Part shown: positions 25,036 through 33,549 of the stretch, in pieces
Layout of the letters: each line of letters begins with the position of its first letter
Numbering within the stretch: position 1 is the stretch's first letter
Assembly (NCBI GenBank): GCA_023399455.1
Contig: JAEWPN010000222.1
Span: 1 to 44,034 of the forward strand
Length of the DNA stretch: 44,034 nucleotides
Direction of reading: 5' to 3'
Source of the DNA: Bacillota bacterium
GTDB lineage: Bacteria; Bacillota; Clostridia; Lachnospirales; Lachnospiraceae
Made by a program: the position numbers and the translations under genes
Notes under the pieces: model-generated
What the model saw: the letters and a program-made list of their open reading frames with translations, nothing else
The model's database searches: none
Told to the model about the DNA's origin: nothing

Positions 25036-27549
25036 ATGTTAAAAAAAATATTATATCAGAACTGGAAAATGAAAAGGGACGGGGAAGAACAAGACATTCC
25101 GGCCCTGGTTCCGGGTTCTGTTTACTATGATTTGCTGAATCATGGACGGATGGAAGAACCATACTACAGAGATAATGAGATGAAGGCTCTGTCTCTTATG
25201 GAATATGATTATCGCTATTCCACGGAATTTTCCGTGGAGGATGAATATTTTCAGATGGATGAGGTATTGCTTCGGCTGGAAGGAATCGATACCGTGGCAG
25301 AAATCTGGTTAAACGGATTACTATTGGAACGGATATGTAATATGCACCGAACATGGGATTACAGTGTGAAATCATTGCTGAGAAAAGAAGAAAATCTTTT
25401 GGAGGTAGTGTTAAAGTCTCCGACAAAATACATTAAGGAAATGTATGAGAAGGACAAGATGGATGGAATGGCCGATGCGATGCAGGGATTTCCTCATATC
25501 AGAAAGGCACATTACATGTTCGGATGGGATTGGGGAGGCAGGTTCCCCGATGCCGGTATTTTTAGGAATGTTAAATTGCTGGGAATACGCAAAGCGAGTT
25601 TTACCGGATGCTATGTGACCCAAGAACACGGAGAAAAGGGTGTATCACTTCACGTTTCCAGCAAAATAAGAGAAGCAGAGAAAGCACAGGAAGTGGAACT
25701 TATTCATAGCCAGCAGGCATTTGAACCGGCGCTATCCAAAAGGCGCGGCGGTGTCTGTGAGGACAACGGGTATTCCATACTGGTCAGTGTTATGGGACCG
25801 GATGGGGAAGTTCTGTATAAAGATAATAAGAATCCGGATAGCCTTCCGATAGAGGAACCGCAGCTTTGGTGGCCCAATGGATACGGAGAACAGCCGTTGT
25901 ATACGGTAAAAGTGAGGCTTATGTATGAGGACATTCTCTGCGATGAGTGGGAGAGAAGAATTGGACTGCGTACCATGACTATGCATATTGAAAAAGATGA
26001 ATTCGGAGAGCAGTTTGCGCACATGGTAAACGGAGTGAAGATTTTCGCAATGGGGGCTGATTATATTCCGGAAGATAATATTCTGAAACGGGTCACGAAG
26101 GAACGGACTAAGAAATTATTGGAGCATTGCAAGGATTCGCATTTCAATTGTATTCGCGTTTGGGGCGGCGGATATTACTGCGAGGACTTTTTTTATGATA
26201 TTTGTGATGAACTGGGCATAATAGTATGGCAGGATTTCATGTTTGCGTGTGCGGTATATCATTTGACCAAGGAATTTGAAGATAATATAACCGCAGAGAT
26301 TATTGATAATGTCAGACGTATTAGACATCATGCCTGCCTGGGACTTTGGTGCGGCAATAATGAAATGGAATCTTTTGTATTAACCGGCACATGGGGTACG
26401 GAGGATAGTATAAAGGCAGATTACATTAAAATGTATGAGTATATATTCCCTCGTATTTTAAAAGAAGAGGATCCGCAAACCTTTTATTGGCCTTCCAGTC
26501 CGTCCTCAGGAGGAAGTTTTGATAATCCGGGAGATGATACGAGGGGAGATAATCATTACTGGGATGTTTGGCATGACAATAAGCCTTTTACAGAATTCAG
26601 GAAATTTAAGTTCCGTTATTTATCAGAGTTCGGTTTCCAATCTTTTCCCTCGGTGGAAACAATCAAGTCCTTTACGCTTCCGGAAGATAGAAATGCATTT
26701 TCGTATGTAATGGAAAAGCATCAAAGAAATGCGGCTGCAAATGGGAAAATAATGAGCTATATGGAACAGACCTATCTATATCCCACCAGCTTGGATGCCA
26801 TGGTTTATGGATCACAGCTTTTGCAGGCGGAGGCAATTCGTTACGGAGTGGAGCATTTCAGACGATATAGGGGCCGTTGTATGGGAACACTATATTGGCA
26901 GTTGAACGACTGCTGGCCGGTAGCCTCTTGGGCATCAATTGATTATTACGGAAGATGGAAAGCACTGCAGTATTATGCGAAACGTTTTTTCGCCCCGCTT
27001 ATGATATCTTGTGAAGAAGAAGGAATGCTTAGTCAGGGAAACAATGTGAACAAAGAACCTTTTGAACTGGAGAAATCGGTTCGGCTCAATGTCGCAAATG
27101 AGACGATGGAAGAGCATAAAGTAACTGTAAAATGGCAGCTTCGCAATAATAAAGCTGAAATTTTGAGACAAGAAGAAACATTTCTTGCGGTATCGGCGTT
27201 GTCAGCAGTTTGGATAGAGAAGAAAGAATTGCCGAAAGCAGACATTTATCATCAATATGTAAGCTATCAGATGGAGGAAGACGAAGAAATTGTTTCAGAA
27301 GGAACGGTTCTCTTTTGTCCGCCGAAATATTTTAACTTTGAAGAACCGCAGCTTACCGTAGAGGTACAGGGAGGCGAGATAGTCGTTATTGCATATGCCT
27401 ATGCGAAGAGCATAGAAATCAGAAATGACAAGGATGATATGATCTTATCGGATAATTTCTTTGACATGAATGCGGGAGAAAAAAGAGTGAAGATTTTAAG
27501 CGGAAAACCGGACGGAATTCGTGTAAGAAGTGTGTTCGATATAAGATAG
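25036..27549 (+). CDS. Glycoside hydrolase family 2 beta-mannosidase
   Basis: An 837-aa protein with GH2 layout: sugar-binding N-terminal domain (1-180), immunoglobulin-like domain, TIM barrel (about 300-600) and C-terminal sandwich domains. HYMFGWDWGGRFPDAGIFR is typical of beta-mannosidases. The acid/base is Glu443 (GNNEME) and the nucleophile Glu531 (YLSEFGFQSFPS); VWGGGYYCEDFFYDICDELG is the barrel signature. No signal peptide is present, so it trims imported manno-oligosaccharides. It starts 18 bp after the LacI gene. Confidence 0.93.
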   Translation: MLKKILYQNWKMKRDGEEQDIPALVPGSVYYDLLNHGRMEEPYYRDNEMKALSLMEYDYRYSTEFSVEDEYFQMDEVLLRLEGIDTVAEIWLNGLLLERICNMHRTWDYSVKSLLRKEENLLEVVLKSPTKYIKEMYEKDKMDGMADAMQGFPHIRKAHYMFGWDWGGRFPDAGIFRNVKLLGIRKASFTGCYVTQEHGEKGVSLHVSSKIREAEKAQEVELIHSQQAFEPALSKRRGGVCEDNGYSILVSVMGPDGEVLYKDNKNPDSLPIEEPQLWWPNGYGEQPLYTVKVRLMYEDILCDEWERRIGLRTMTMHIEKDEFGEQFAHMVNGVKIFAMGADYIPEDNILKRVTKERTKKLLEHCKDSHFNCIRVWGGGYYCEDFFYDICDELGIIVWQDFMFACAVYHLTKEFEDNITAEIIDNVRRIRHHACLGLWCGNNEMESFVLTGTWGTEDSIKADYIKMYEYIFPRILKEEDPQTFYWPSSPSSGGSFDNPGDDTRGDNHYWDVWHDNKPFTEFRKFKFRYLSEFGFQSFPSVETIKSFTLPEDRNAFSYVMEKHQRNAAANGKIMSYMEQTYLYPTSLDAMVYGSQLLQAEAIRYGVEHFRRYRGRCMGTLYWQLNDCWPVASWASIDYYGRWKALQYYAKRFFAPLMISCEEEGMLSQGNNVNKEPFELEKSVRLNVANETMEEHKVTVKWQLRNNKAEILRQEETFLAVSALSAVWIEKKELPKADIYHQYVSYQMEEDEEIVSEGTVLFCPPKYFNFEEPQLTVEVQGGEIVVIAYAYAKSIEIRNDKDDMILSDNFFDMNAGEKRVKILSGKPDGIRVRSVFDIR

Positions 27550-27703
27550 TAATAAATGAATTATCAAATATGACAAACGAGTGATATGCGTTAGAATGGT
27601 AGAAAAAGTATGTTTAGTAAGAAGAAAAAACAAATTATATCAAAAATTATATACAAAATACACAAAAAATGAAACTCTATTTTGACAAATTTTCCAAAGT
27701 ATA

Positions 27704-27742
27704 TAGCAACCGGTTGACATATATCGATAACAGATGTATGAT
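27704..27742 (+). promoter_or_regulatory. Promoter and LacI-type operator for the sugar ABC transporter
   Basis: The dyad TAGCAACCGGTTGACA (27704-27719) matches the one at 22561-22576 at most positions. TTGACA (27714-27719), 17 bp, TATGAT (27737-27742) form the promoter, with the operator overlapping the -35, the same design as upstream of GH1. Confidence 0.85.
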
Positions 27743-27796
27743 TATGTCATCACCAATAAAATGGCAGATAAACAAAGAAAACGGGAGGATTTATTA

Positions 27797-29173
27797 ATGA
27801 AACTTAAAAAAGTTTTAGCTCTTGCATTATCGGCAGCACTGACATTATCAATCGCCGGCTGCGGAAACGGAGCAACCACAGCGGAAGATAATTCAGCGCA
27901 GGCAACAGGAACAGAAGAGACAAAGGCCGCTGAAGGGACAGAAGAGGCAGCAGAAAAGGTATCTACGGAAGGTGTTACAATTACAATTTTAAACACGACT
28001 TCCGGTTTGGAGAAGTTTTTTGAGCCAGCCATGGAAGAGTATTATAATAATACCGGAGTTACAGTTGAGTGGATGAGCATTAATGAAGGCGATTCACCTT
28101 ATGAAGCGCTTCAGAAGTTGTATGCAGCAGGTCAGACGCCCACATTGGCTATTATGGATTGCAATGATATTATCGAATTAGGACCTGAAAAAGCCCTTCC
28201 TCTTGACGGTGAAGATTGGGTAGCTGTTGGCGGAGAAACTTATGGTGTAAAAGTGGACGACGTTCTTTACAGTTTCCCCTTTAGCTTGCAGGGCAGAGGA
28301 ATTCTCTTTAACAGAACGGTAATTGAATCAACATTAGGAAGGGATTTCGATGAGTCTTCCATCAAGACGCTGGATGATTTTATCGCGATCTGTGATGAGC
28401 TGCAGGCAGCTGGGCTGGAATATCCCACATGTATCTCGAAAGAAGATTGGTCTCTTGGCGCTCATTATATGGGACTTGTATTTGAACAGCAGGGAACTCA
28501 GACCGATGTGACGAATTCGGGAGATGCATTCAAGGCATCTTTGATTGACGGATCTGCAAGTATGGCAGACAATGCGCGTTTTAACAGCATTATGGATACT
28601 TTTGATGTATTGATGAAATACAACATCAATGGAGCGGATCCGCTGGCGGCAGATTACGAACTCGATAACAGCTATTTTGCCGAAGGCGATGTTGCATTCT
28701 GGTTCAATGGAAACTGGGTGGAAGAAACCGTTGCAGGTTATGCGGACGAAAACACAGAATTTGGTATGATTCCGGTTGTTCAGGATACAGAGAACGACGC
28801 GTTCAATGAAATGGTAAATGCAGTTGCTTCTAAGCAGATTATGATTGATAAAGAGGCAGGTGAAGCTGAGATTCAGGCTGCTAAGGATTTCTTGAATTGG
28901 TTAGTGTATGATGAAACTGCTCAGGATATCATTGCAAATCAGGGTATGTTAATTCCTAGCTTTACGACCTTCGATGCAAATGAAGGAAACAAACTTGGTA
29001 TGGCTCTGAAGTCATATGTAGATGCAGGAAAGACCTTTGATCAGTACAATGGCCTGCCTGGCGATCACTGGGCAAATGTGGGAGCTTCTATGCAGAAATA
29101 TTTAGGCGGTCAGTGTTCCAGAGAGGAACTGGCGGCAGCAATTGACAGCTACTGGCAGTCACAGGAAAAATAA
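27797..29173 (+). CDS. Sugar ABC transporter substrate-binding lipoprotein
   Basis: The start at 27797 follows CGGGAGGA; an earlier in-frame ATG at 27734 lies within the -10 region. The 458-aa protein has a lipobox SIAGC and then a low-complexity linker rich in Ala, Glu and Thr (about 25-55) tethering it to the membrane. The body is a family 1 extracellular solute-binding protein (ITILNTTSGLEKFFEPAMEE, EGDVAFWFNGNWVEETVAGY). It delivers an oligosaccharide to the two permeases that follow. No ATPase is encoded nearby, so a shared MsmK/MsiK-type ATPase elsewhere is probable. Confidence 0.92.
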   Translation: MKLKKVLALALSAALTLSIAGCGNGATTAEDNSAQATGTEETKAAEGTEEAAEKVSTEGVTITILNTTSGLEKFFEPAMEEYYNNTGVTVEWMSINEGDSPYEALQKLYAAGQTPTLAIMDCNDIIELGPEKALPLDGEDWVAVGGETYGVKVDDVLYSFPFSLQGRGILFNRTVIESTLGRDFDESSIKTLDDFIAICDELQAAGLEYPTCISKEDWSLGAHYMGLVFEQQGTQTDVTNSGDAFKASLIDGSASMADNARFNSIMDTFDVLMKYNINGADPLAADYELDNSYFAEGDVAFWFNGNWVEETVAGYADENTEFGMIPVVQDTENDAFNEMVNAVASKQIMIDKEAGEAEIQAAKDFLNWLVYDETAQDIIANQGMLIPSFTTFDANEGNKLGMALKSYVDAGKTFDQYNGLPGDHWANVGASMQKYLGGQCSREELAAAIDSYWQSQEK

Positions 29174-29285
29174 TAAAGTTTAATAAGTAAAGTTTAAGAA
29201 GATATGTTTTAGAGTGGGGGTGGTAATATCCGCAAGGAGAAGGCCGCCCTCTCTGAATGAAAGGAAGATTGAAGGAGGTTTTGTG

Positions 29286-30167
29286 ATGAAGCGAAATACA
29301 ATGCGAGATAAGGTCAAGACATTTAGCATGTTTGCTTTGCCGGGGATGTTCTTCTTTTGTACCGTTATAGTAATTCCATTTATGTATGGTGTATATTTGA
29401 CCTTTACCGGTTGGGATGGAATTTCGGCAACAAAAGATTTGGTGGGCTTTGTAAATTATATTTCTGTGTTTCGGGATAAAGAATTTTGGAACGCTTTATG
29501 GCTTACCATCAAATATGTGTTTTTAAGCACAATTTTAGTGCAGGTAGTGGCATTCTTTCTGGCATACATGCTGACGAGCGGAATGAAAGGGCAGAACTTT
29601 TTCAGAGCAGGCTTTTTTACTCCCAACTTGATAGGAGGTATTGTTCTTGGTTTTATCTGGCAGTTTGTATTTTCCAGAGCGCTTACTACATTCGGCGCGA
29701 TAAGCGGGATTCCTCTTTTTGAAACATCTTGGCTGTCAGATCCGACGAAAGCATTTTTCTCACTGGTAATTGTAACGGTATGGCAGTATTCCGGGTATAT
29801 GATGCTGATTTATGTGGCTGGTTTTGTGGGTGTCCCCAAGGATGTTTTGGAAGCGGCTTCCATAGACGGAGCAAGTAACATCCAAAAAACAAGGCATGTT
29901 GTCATTCCCCTGATGAGCAACTCATTTGTAATATGTACATTTTTGACGTTAACAAGATGCTTTATGGTTTATGATTTAAATATTTCACTGACAAGCGGAG
30001 AGCCTTACGGAAGTACAATAATGGCTGCTATGTATGTGTATCAGCAAGCGTTTAAGTCTAGGAAATATGGAATCGGTCAGGCAGAGTCCATTGTCCTGTT
30101 CATTGTTGTTACCGTAATCGCTATTGTGCAGTTCTATCTTGGAAAGCGGAAGGAGGTAGAGGCCTAA
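29286..30167 (+). CDS. Sugar ABC transporter permease (MalF-type)
   Basis: The ATG at 29286 follows GAAGGAGG; the longer frame from 29214 has no ribosome site. The 293-aa product has six hydrophobic segments and the EAA loop DVLEAASIDGASNIQKTRHVVIPLM. It forms a heterodimeric channel with the next permease, whose start overlaps its stop by one base (TAATG). Confidence 0.92.
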   Translation: MKRNTMRDKVKTFSMFALPGMFFFCTVIVIPFMYGVYLTFTGWDGISATKDLVGFVNYISVFRDKEFWNALWLTIKYVFLSTILVQVVAFFLAYMLTSGMKGQNFFRAGFFTPNLIGGIVLGFIWQFVFSRALTTFGAISGIPLFETSWLSDPTKAFFSLVIVTVWQYSGYMMLIYVAGFVGVPKDVLEAASIDGASNIQKTRHVVIPLMSNSFVICTFLTLTRCFMVYDLNISLTSGEPYGSTIMAAMYVYQQAFKSRKYGIGQAESIVLFIVVTVIAIVQFYLGKRKEVEA

Positions 30168-31060
30168 TGAAGTTAGAAGCGAATAATCGAAATAAATATT
30201 TAAAAGTAAAAACCATGGGTGGTATACAGGCAAGATTATGGAGAACAGTCAAGTTTCTTATTCTATCTGTTATATTAATGGGATATCTGGTTCCTTTTTT
30301 TCTTATATTGATTAACTCTTTTAAGAGCAAGAAAACAATTATTCGGACGCCATTAATGCTCGTTGATCCAAACGGCCTTTCCCTATCAAACTATACCAGT
30401 GCTTTTAAGCAGATGGAGTATATGAAAGCATTTACCAATTCGCTGATTATCACGGTATGCAGCTTGGTGTTCATTATTTTTCTGTCTTCCCTTGCCGCTT
30501 ATTATTTTGCAAGAGAAGATACAAAAGCTTCCAAAATTTGTTTTGCAGCCATTGTGGCGGCTATGGTTATTCCGTTCCAGACTTTGATGATTCCTTTGAT
30601 TTCCATTTACGGCGCGAAGCTTGGAATGCTGAATAAAAGAGAAACGCTCATTTACCTCTATGTAGGATTTGGTATGGGGCTGGCAATATTTGTATATCAC
30701 AGTTTTATAAGAACCAGCATTCCGCGTTCGCTGGAGGAGGCATCTATTATAGACGGTTGCAGCAAATATCAGACCTTCTTTTATATCGTTTTCCCTTTAT
30801 TAAAGCCTACGACGGCGACACTGATCGTGCTTGATGTATTATGGCTTTGGAATGATTATCTTTTACCGAGTCTTATTCTGGGCAAAAAGGCGTTGTATAC
30901 GTTGCCTCTGTCCACATATGTTTTTTATGGGACTTATTCCAATGATTTAGGAAAAATCATGGCAGGACTAATCCTTACGATTTTGCCGGTTATCATTATC
31001 TACTTGATTCTGCAAAAACAGATTATAGACGGAGTGGTAGCAGGTGCTGTAAAGTCATAG
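30167..31060 (+). CDS. Sugar ABC transporter permease (MalG-type)
   Basis: A 297-aa permease with six membrane segments and the EAA loop SLEEASIIDGCSKYQTFFYIVFPLLKP. It overlaps the preceding gene by one base and uses AAGGAGG near that gene's end as ribosome site. The phosphorylase-like gene begins 16 bp after its stop, so importer and enzyme are co-expressed. Confidence 0.93.
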   Translation: MKLEANNRNKYLKVKTMGGIQARLWRTVKFLILSVILMGYLVPFFLILINSFKSKKTIIRTPLMLVDPNGLSLSNYTSAFKQMEYMKAFTNSLIITVCSLVFIIFLSSLAAYYFAREDTKASKICFAAIVAAMVIPFQTLMIPLISIYGAKLGMLNKRETLIYLYVGFGMGLAIFVYHSFIRTSIPRSLEEASIIDGCSKYQTFFYIVFPLLKPTTATLIVLDVLWLWNDYLLPSLILGKKALYTLPLSTYVFYGTYSNDLGKIMAGLILTILPVIIIYLILQKQIIDGVVAGAVKS

Positions 31061-31076
31061 TTTTTTGGAGGAACAA

Positions 31077-32510
31077 ATGAAAAAGTTAGAAAATAAAGTA
31101 ATGTTGATCACCTATTCCGACTCCATGGGTAACAACCTAAAGACACTGAAGCGGGTGCTCGGCACTTATTTTGAAGCGGCCATAGGCGGCGTGCACATTC
31201 TTCCCTTTTTCCCTTCTTCCGGTGACAGGGGATTTGCGCCTGTGGACTATACGAGAGTAGAAGAAGCCTTTGGCAATTGGGAAGATATAGAATCTCTGTC
31301 TGAGAACTATTATCTTATGTTTGATTATATGATTAATCACATTTCAGCGCAGAGCGAATATTATAAGGATTTCTTGGAGAAAAAGGATGATTCAGAATAT
31401 AAAGATTTGTTTATCCGTTACAAGGACTTTTGGGAGAATGGTGAGCCTTCGCAGGAACAGGTAGACGCTATCTATAAGAGAAAGCCCAGAGCACCTTATG
31501 TGGAAGCTCAGTTTGCCGACGGTACGGTGGAAAAGGTTTGGTGTACGTTTGATGAAGAACAGATTGATATTAATGTCAAAACGAAGACGGCTAAGAAATT
31601 TATAGAAAAGAATCTTACCAGTATGTGCAAACATGGGGCGGCTATGATTCGTCTGGATGCGTTTGCGTATGCGACAAAGAAGGCAGGCAGCAGCTGTTTC
31701 TTCCTTGAGCCGGAGGTGTGGGAGCTTCTGGATGAAGTAGAGGAGATTCTTAGGCCCTATGAAGTCGAGGTTCTACCGGAAATTCATGAGCATTATACGA
31801 TGCAGATGAAAATTTCCGAAAAGGATTATTATGTTTATGACTTTGCATTACCGATGCTGCTTCTTAATGCATTGTATTACGGTCAAACAAAGTATTTAAA
31901 GAACTGGCTTGCCATTTGTCCGAGAAAGCAATTTACGACACTCGATACCCATGACGGAATAGGAGTCGTGGATGTGAAAGATTTGCTTCCTGACAGCGAA
32001 ATAAATAGGACAAAGGAGGATGTCTTTCAATTCGGTGCCAACGTAAAGAAAATATATAATACGGCAGCTTATAATAATTTGGATATCTATCAGTTGAACT
32101 GCACGTATTATTCGGCTCTCGGAGATGATGATGCGGCGTATCTTCTGGCAAGAGCAGTACAATTTTTTGCACCCGGAATCCCTCAGATATATTATGTCGG
32201 TCTCCTGGCGGGAAAAAATGACTTGAAGCTTTTGGAAGAAACGAAGGTTGGGCGCAACATTAACCGTCATTATTATACGGAAGAAGAAATTGAGAAAGAA
32301 GTAAGGAGACCTGTAGTGGCAAGCCTTATACGGTTGATGGAATTTCGTAACACTCATAAGGCCTTCGGGGGCAGCTTTTCCATGAAAGAGTGTGGCGAGC
32401 ATCAGCTCCATATTGCAAGAGAATTGGAAGGAAGTGTCGTTGAGTTAATTGCGGATTTCAGCACGAAGAAATTCAAGATTCTAGTTGACGGAAAACAAAC
32501 GGAGTATTAA
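31077..32510 (+). CDS. GH13_18 sucrose phosphorylase-family enzyme
   Basis: The ATG at 31077 follows TTGGAGG. The 477-aa length fits bacterial sucrose phosphorylase. The catalytic residues are nucleophile Asp194 (MIRLDAFAYA), acid/base Glu235 (VLPEIHEHY) and Asp293 (LDTHDGIG), close to the 192/232/290 set of the Bifidobacterium enzyme. The N-terminal GGVHILPFFPSSGDRGFAPVDYT is diagnostic. It splits an alpha-glucoside with phosphate to glucose 1-phosphate. GH13_18 also includes sucrose 6-phosphate, glucosylglycerate and glucosylglycerol phosphorylases, so the exact acceptor is open. Confidence 0.9.
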   Translation: MKKLENKVMLITYSDSMGNNLKTLKRVLGTYFEAAIGGVHILPFFPSSGDRGFAPVDYTRVEEAFGNWEDIESLSENYYLMFDYMINHISAQSEYYKDFLEKKDDSEYKDLFIRYKDFWENGEPSQEQVDAIYKRKPRAPYVEAQFADGTVEKVWCTFDEEQIDINVKTKTAKKFIEKNLTSMCKHGAAMIRLDAFAYATKKAGSSCFFLEPEVWELLDEVEEILRPYEVEVLPEIHEHYTMQMKISEKDYYVYDFALPMLLLNALYYGQTKYLKNWLAICPRKQFTTLDTHDGIGVVDVKDLLPDSEINRTKEDVFQFGANVKKIYNTAAYNNLDIYQLNCTYYSALGDDDAAYLLARAVQFFAPGIPQIYYVGLLAGKNDLKLLEETKVGRNINRHYYTEEEIEKEVRRPVVASLIRLMEFRNTHKAFGGSFSMKECGEHQLHIARELEGSVVELIADFSTKKFKILVDGKQTEY

Positions 32511-32527
32511 TTTTATTGTAATTATGA

Positions 32528-32567
32528 ATGAAAATCCGCGGAAACGATAGTTTTCGCGGGTTTTTGC
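32528..32567 (+). terminator. Intrinsic terminator of the glycan operon
   Basis: Stem CCGCGGAAAC / GTTTTCGCGG (one G-T pair) with a short loop, then GTTTTTGC. It lies 20 bp after the phosphorylase stop. Confidence 0.75.
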
Positions 32568-32593
32568 ATAGAGTAAAGTCTTATAAATATAAA

Positions 32594-32645
32594 TTGACAA
32601 ACGAAAGGAAACGTTTTATAATTTGGTTAGTTGAAACTAACCAAA
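32594..32645 (+). promoter_or_regulatory. Perfect consensus promoter with hairpin at the transcript start
   Basis: TTGACA (32594-32599), 17 bp, TATAAT (32617-32622). The spacer holds AAACGAAAGGAAACGTTT, a possible operator. Directly after the -10, TTTGGTTAG (32622-32630) and CTAACCAAA (32637-32645) form a 9-bp inverted repeat at the expected start site. Confidence 0.75.
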
Positions 32646-32729
32646 GGCTTGCATTGATAATGCATAATGTATTGCGTTGAAAGAATAGGTTAAATCATGA
32701 ATGAATTGATAAATATAACGAGGTGGATA

Positions 32730-32942
32730 ATGGTAGAAAATGAAACGGATTGTGGTAACGGGATTCCTCATAAACGGATGTGGAAAATGTGGGGGTCTGC
32801 AGGTGTGATATTATTGCTGTGGATTATAAACTGGATTTTTTTGGGAAGTATGATGTTTGCGATGATTTTTGGATTCTTTTTCCTGCTGATGCTGGCAATG
32901 GGTCTCTATATGCAAAGGAGCGGGGTGAGAATAATGCGGTAG
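32730..32942 (+). CDS. Small membrane protein, hypothetical
   Basis: The ATG at 32730 follows CGAGGTGG; an in-frame ATG at 32697 is possible but poorly served. About 70 aa: a polar N terminus (VENETDCGNGIPHKR), then two hydrophobic stretches (SAGVILLLWIINWIFLGS and FAMIFGFFFLLMLAMGLYM) and a basic tail. This is a two-segment membrane protein of no family I recognise. It is the only ORF just behind a perfect consensus promoter, which argues that it is expressed. Confidence 0.45.
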   Translation: MVENETDCGNGIPHKRMWKMWGSAGVILLLWIINWIFLGSMMFAMIFGFFFLLMLAMGLYMQRSGVRIMR

Positions 32943-33404
32943 TGGAAGGCGTTAGTAAAGCAGTTCAAGGCCCTTGCCTCAAATATTAAATCTAAATAAA
33001 ACTGCTGTTCACCGGCAATCATATCTTTTAGGGTATGGTACAGATAGTAGGAAATGCCAGACACCTGATCTCTCCTGCTCTTGCTGGAATCCTTCCTGGT
33101 TTTGCCGATATCCGGCGGATTCTGCTGATTGTCCGAAATGGCGGCATCATGGCACTTGTGGTAATTCTGGCGTCTGTTAGTGCGGCGGTGCTATTAATAG
33201 GCAGTGTAATCATAGGCGTATTTGGCATTCAGAAAAGGCAGGCGGATGTATTACTTCGGGTTAGTATACCACATGAACTTCAGTGAAGTCTTTCAAAATG
33301 CCAATTTATTAAGGTCCTTATCGGTCATGCGGGAAGGTGGATGGAACAGACGGGAGGAAAGGGAAAAACGTGCGGCTGCTTTTATGAGGTAACAGTACCA
33401 TCAT
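32943..33404. other. Gene-poor stretch, no supported gene
   Basis: The only open frame of note (33035-33286, 83 codons) contains one hydrophobic segment but has no good ribosome site and no similarity I recognise. The stretch may hold remnants of the preceding locus. The purH-type promoter begins at its right edge. Confidence 0.4.
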
Positions 33405-33433
33405 TTGACAAAAGCAATCTTCTGTAATAATGT
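33405..33433 (+). promoter_or_regulatory. Promoter of the AICAR formyltransferase gene
   Basis: TTGACA (33405-33410), 17 bp, TAATGT (33428-33433). Transcription would start near 33440, right at the riboswitch. Confidence 0.75.
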
Positions 33434-33437
33434 TAAA

Positions 33438-33535
33438 TTATCATACAACTGACGGAAGTGGAATTGACCACATGAAGTATGACAATAATGTGCCGACCGT
33501 CTGGGCGAGTGTACGGACTGCCGGCACTTTTTTAG
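33438..33535 (+). ncRNA. ZTP (pfl) riboswitch with intrinsic terminator
   Basis: The pairing TCATAC (33441-33446) / GTATGA (33477-33482) encloses AACTGACGGAAGTGG and CCAC, and is followed by GCCGACCGTCTGGGC, the conserved second domain of the pfl motif. The downstream stem GTGCCG (33490-33495) / CGGCAC (33522-33527) with six Ts is a terminator that shares bases with that domain. ZTP and its monophosphate ZMP (AICAR) build up when 10-formyl-tetrahydrofolate is short. Ligand binding should prevent termination and turn on the AICAR-consuming gene that follows. Confidence 0.88.
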
Positions 33536-33549
33536 GAGGTCATATTTAT

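Noticed and set aside
32594..32622. Possible third LacI site or catabolite-response element (AAACGAAAGGAAACGTTT)
   Set aside because: It lacks the CAACCG(A/G)TTGACA core and fits the catabolite-response consensus poorly.
33035..33286. 83-codon ORF with one hydrophobic segment
   Set aside because: No ribosome site or recognised similarity; left as part of a gene-poor stretch.
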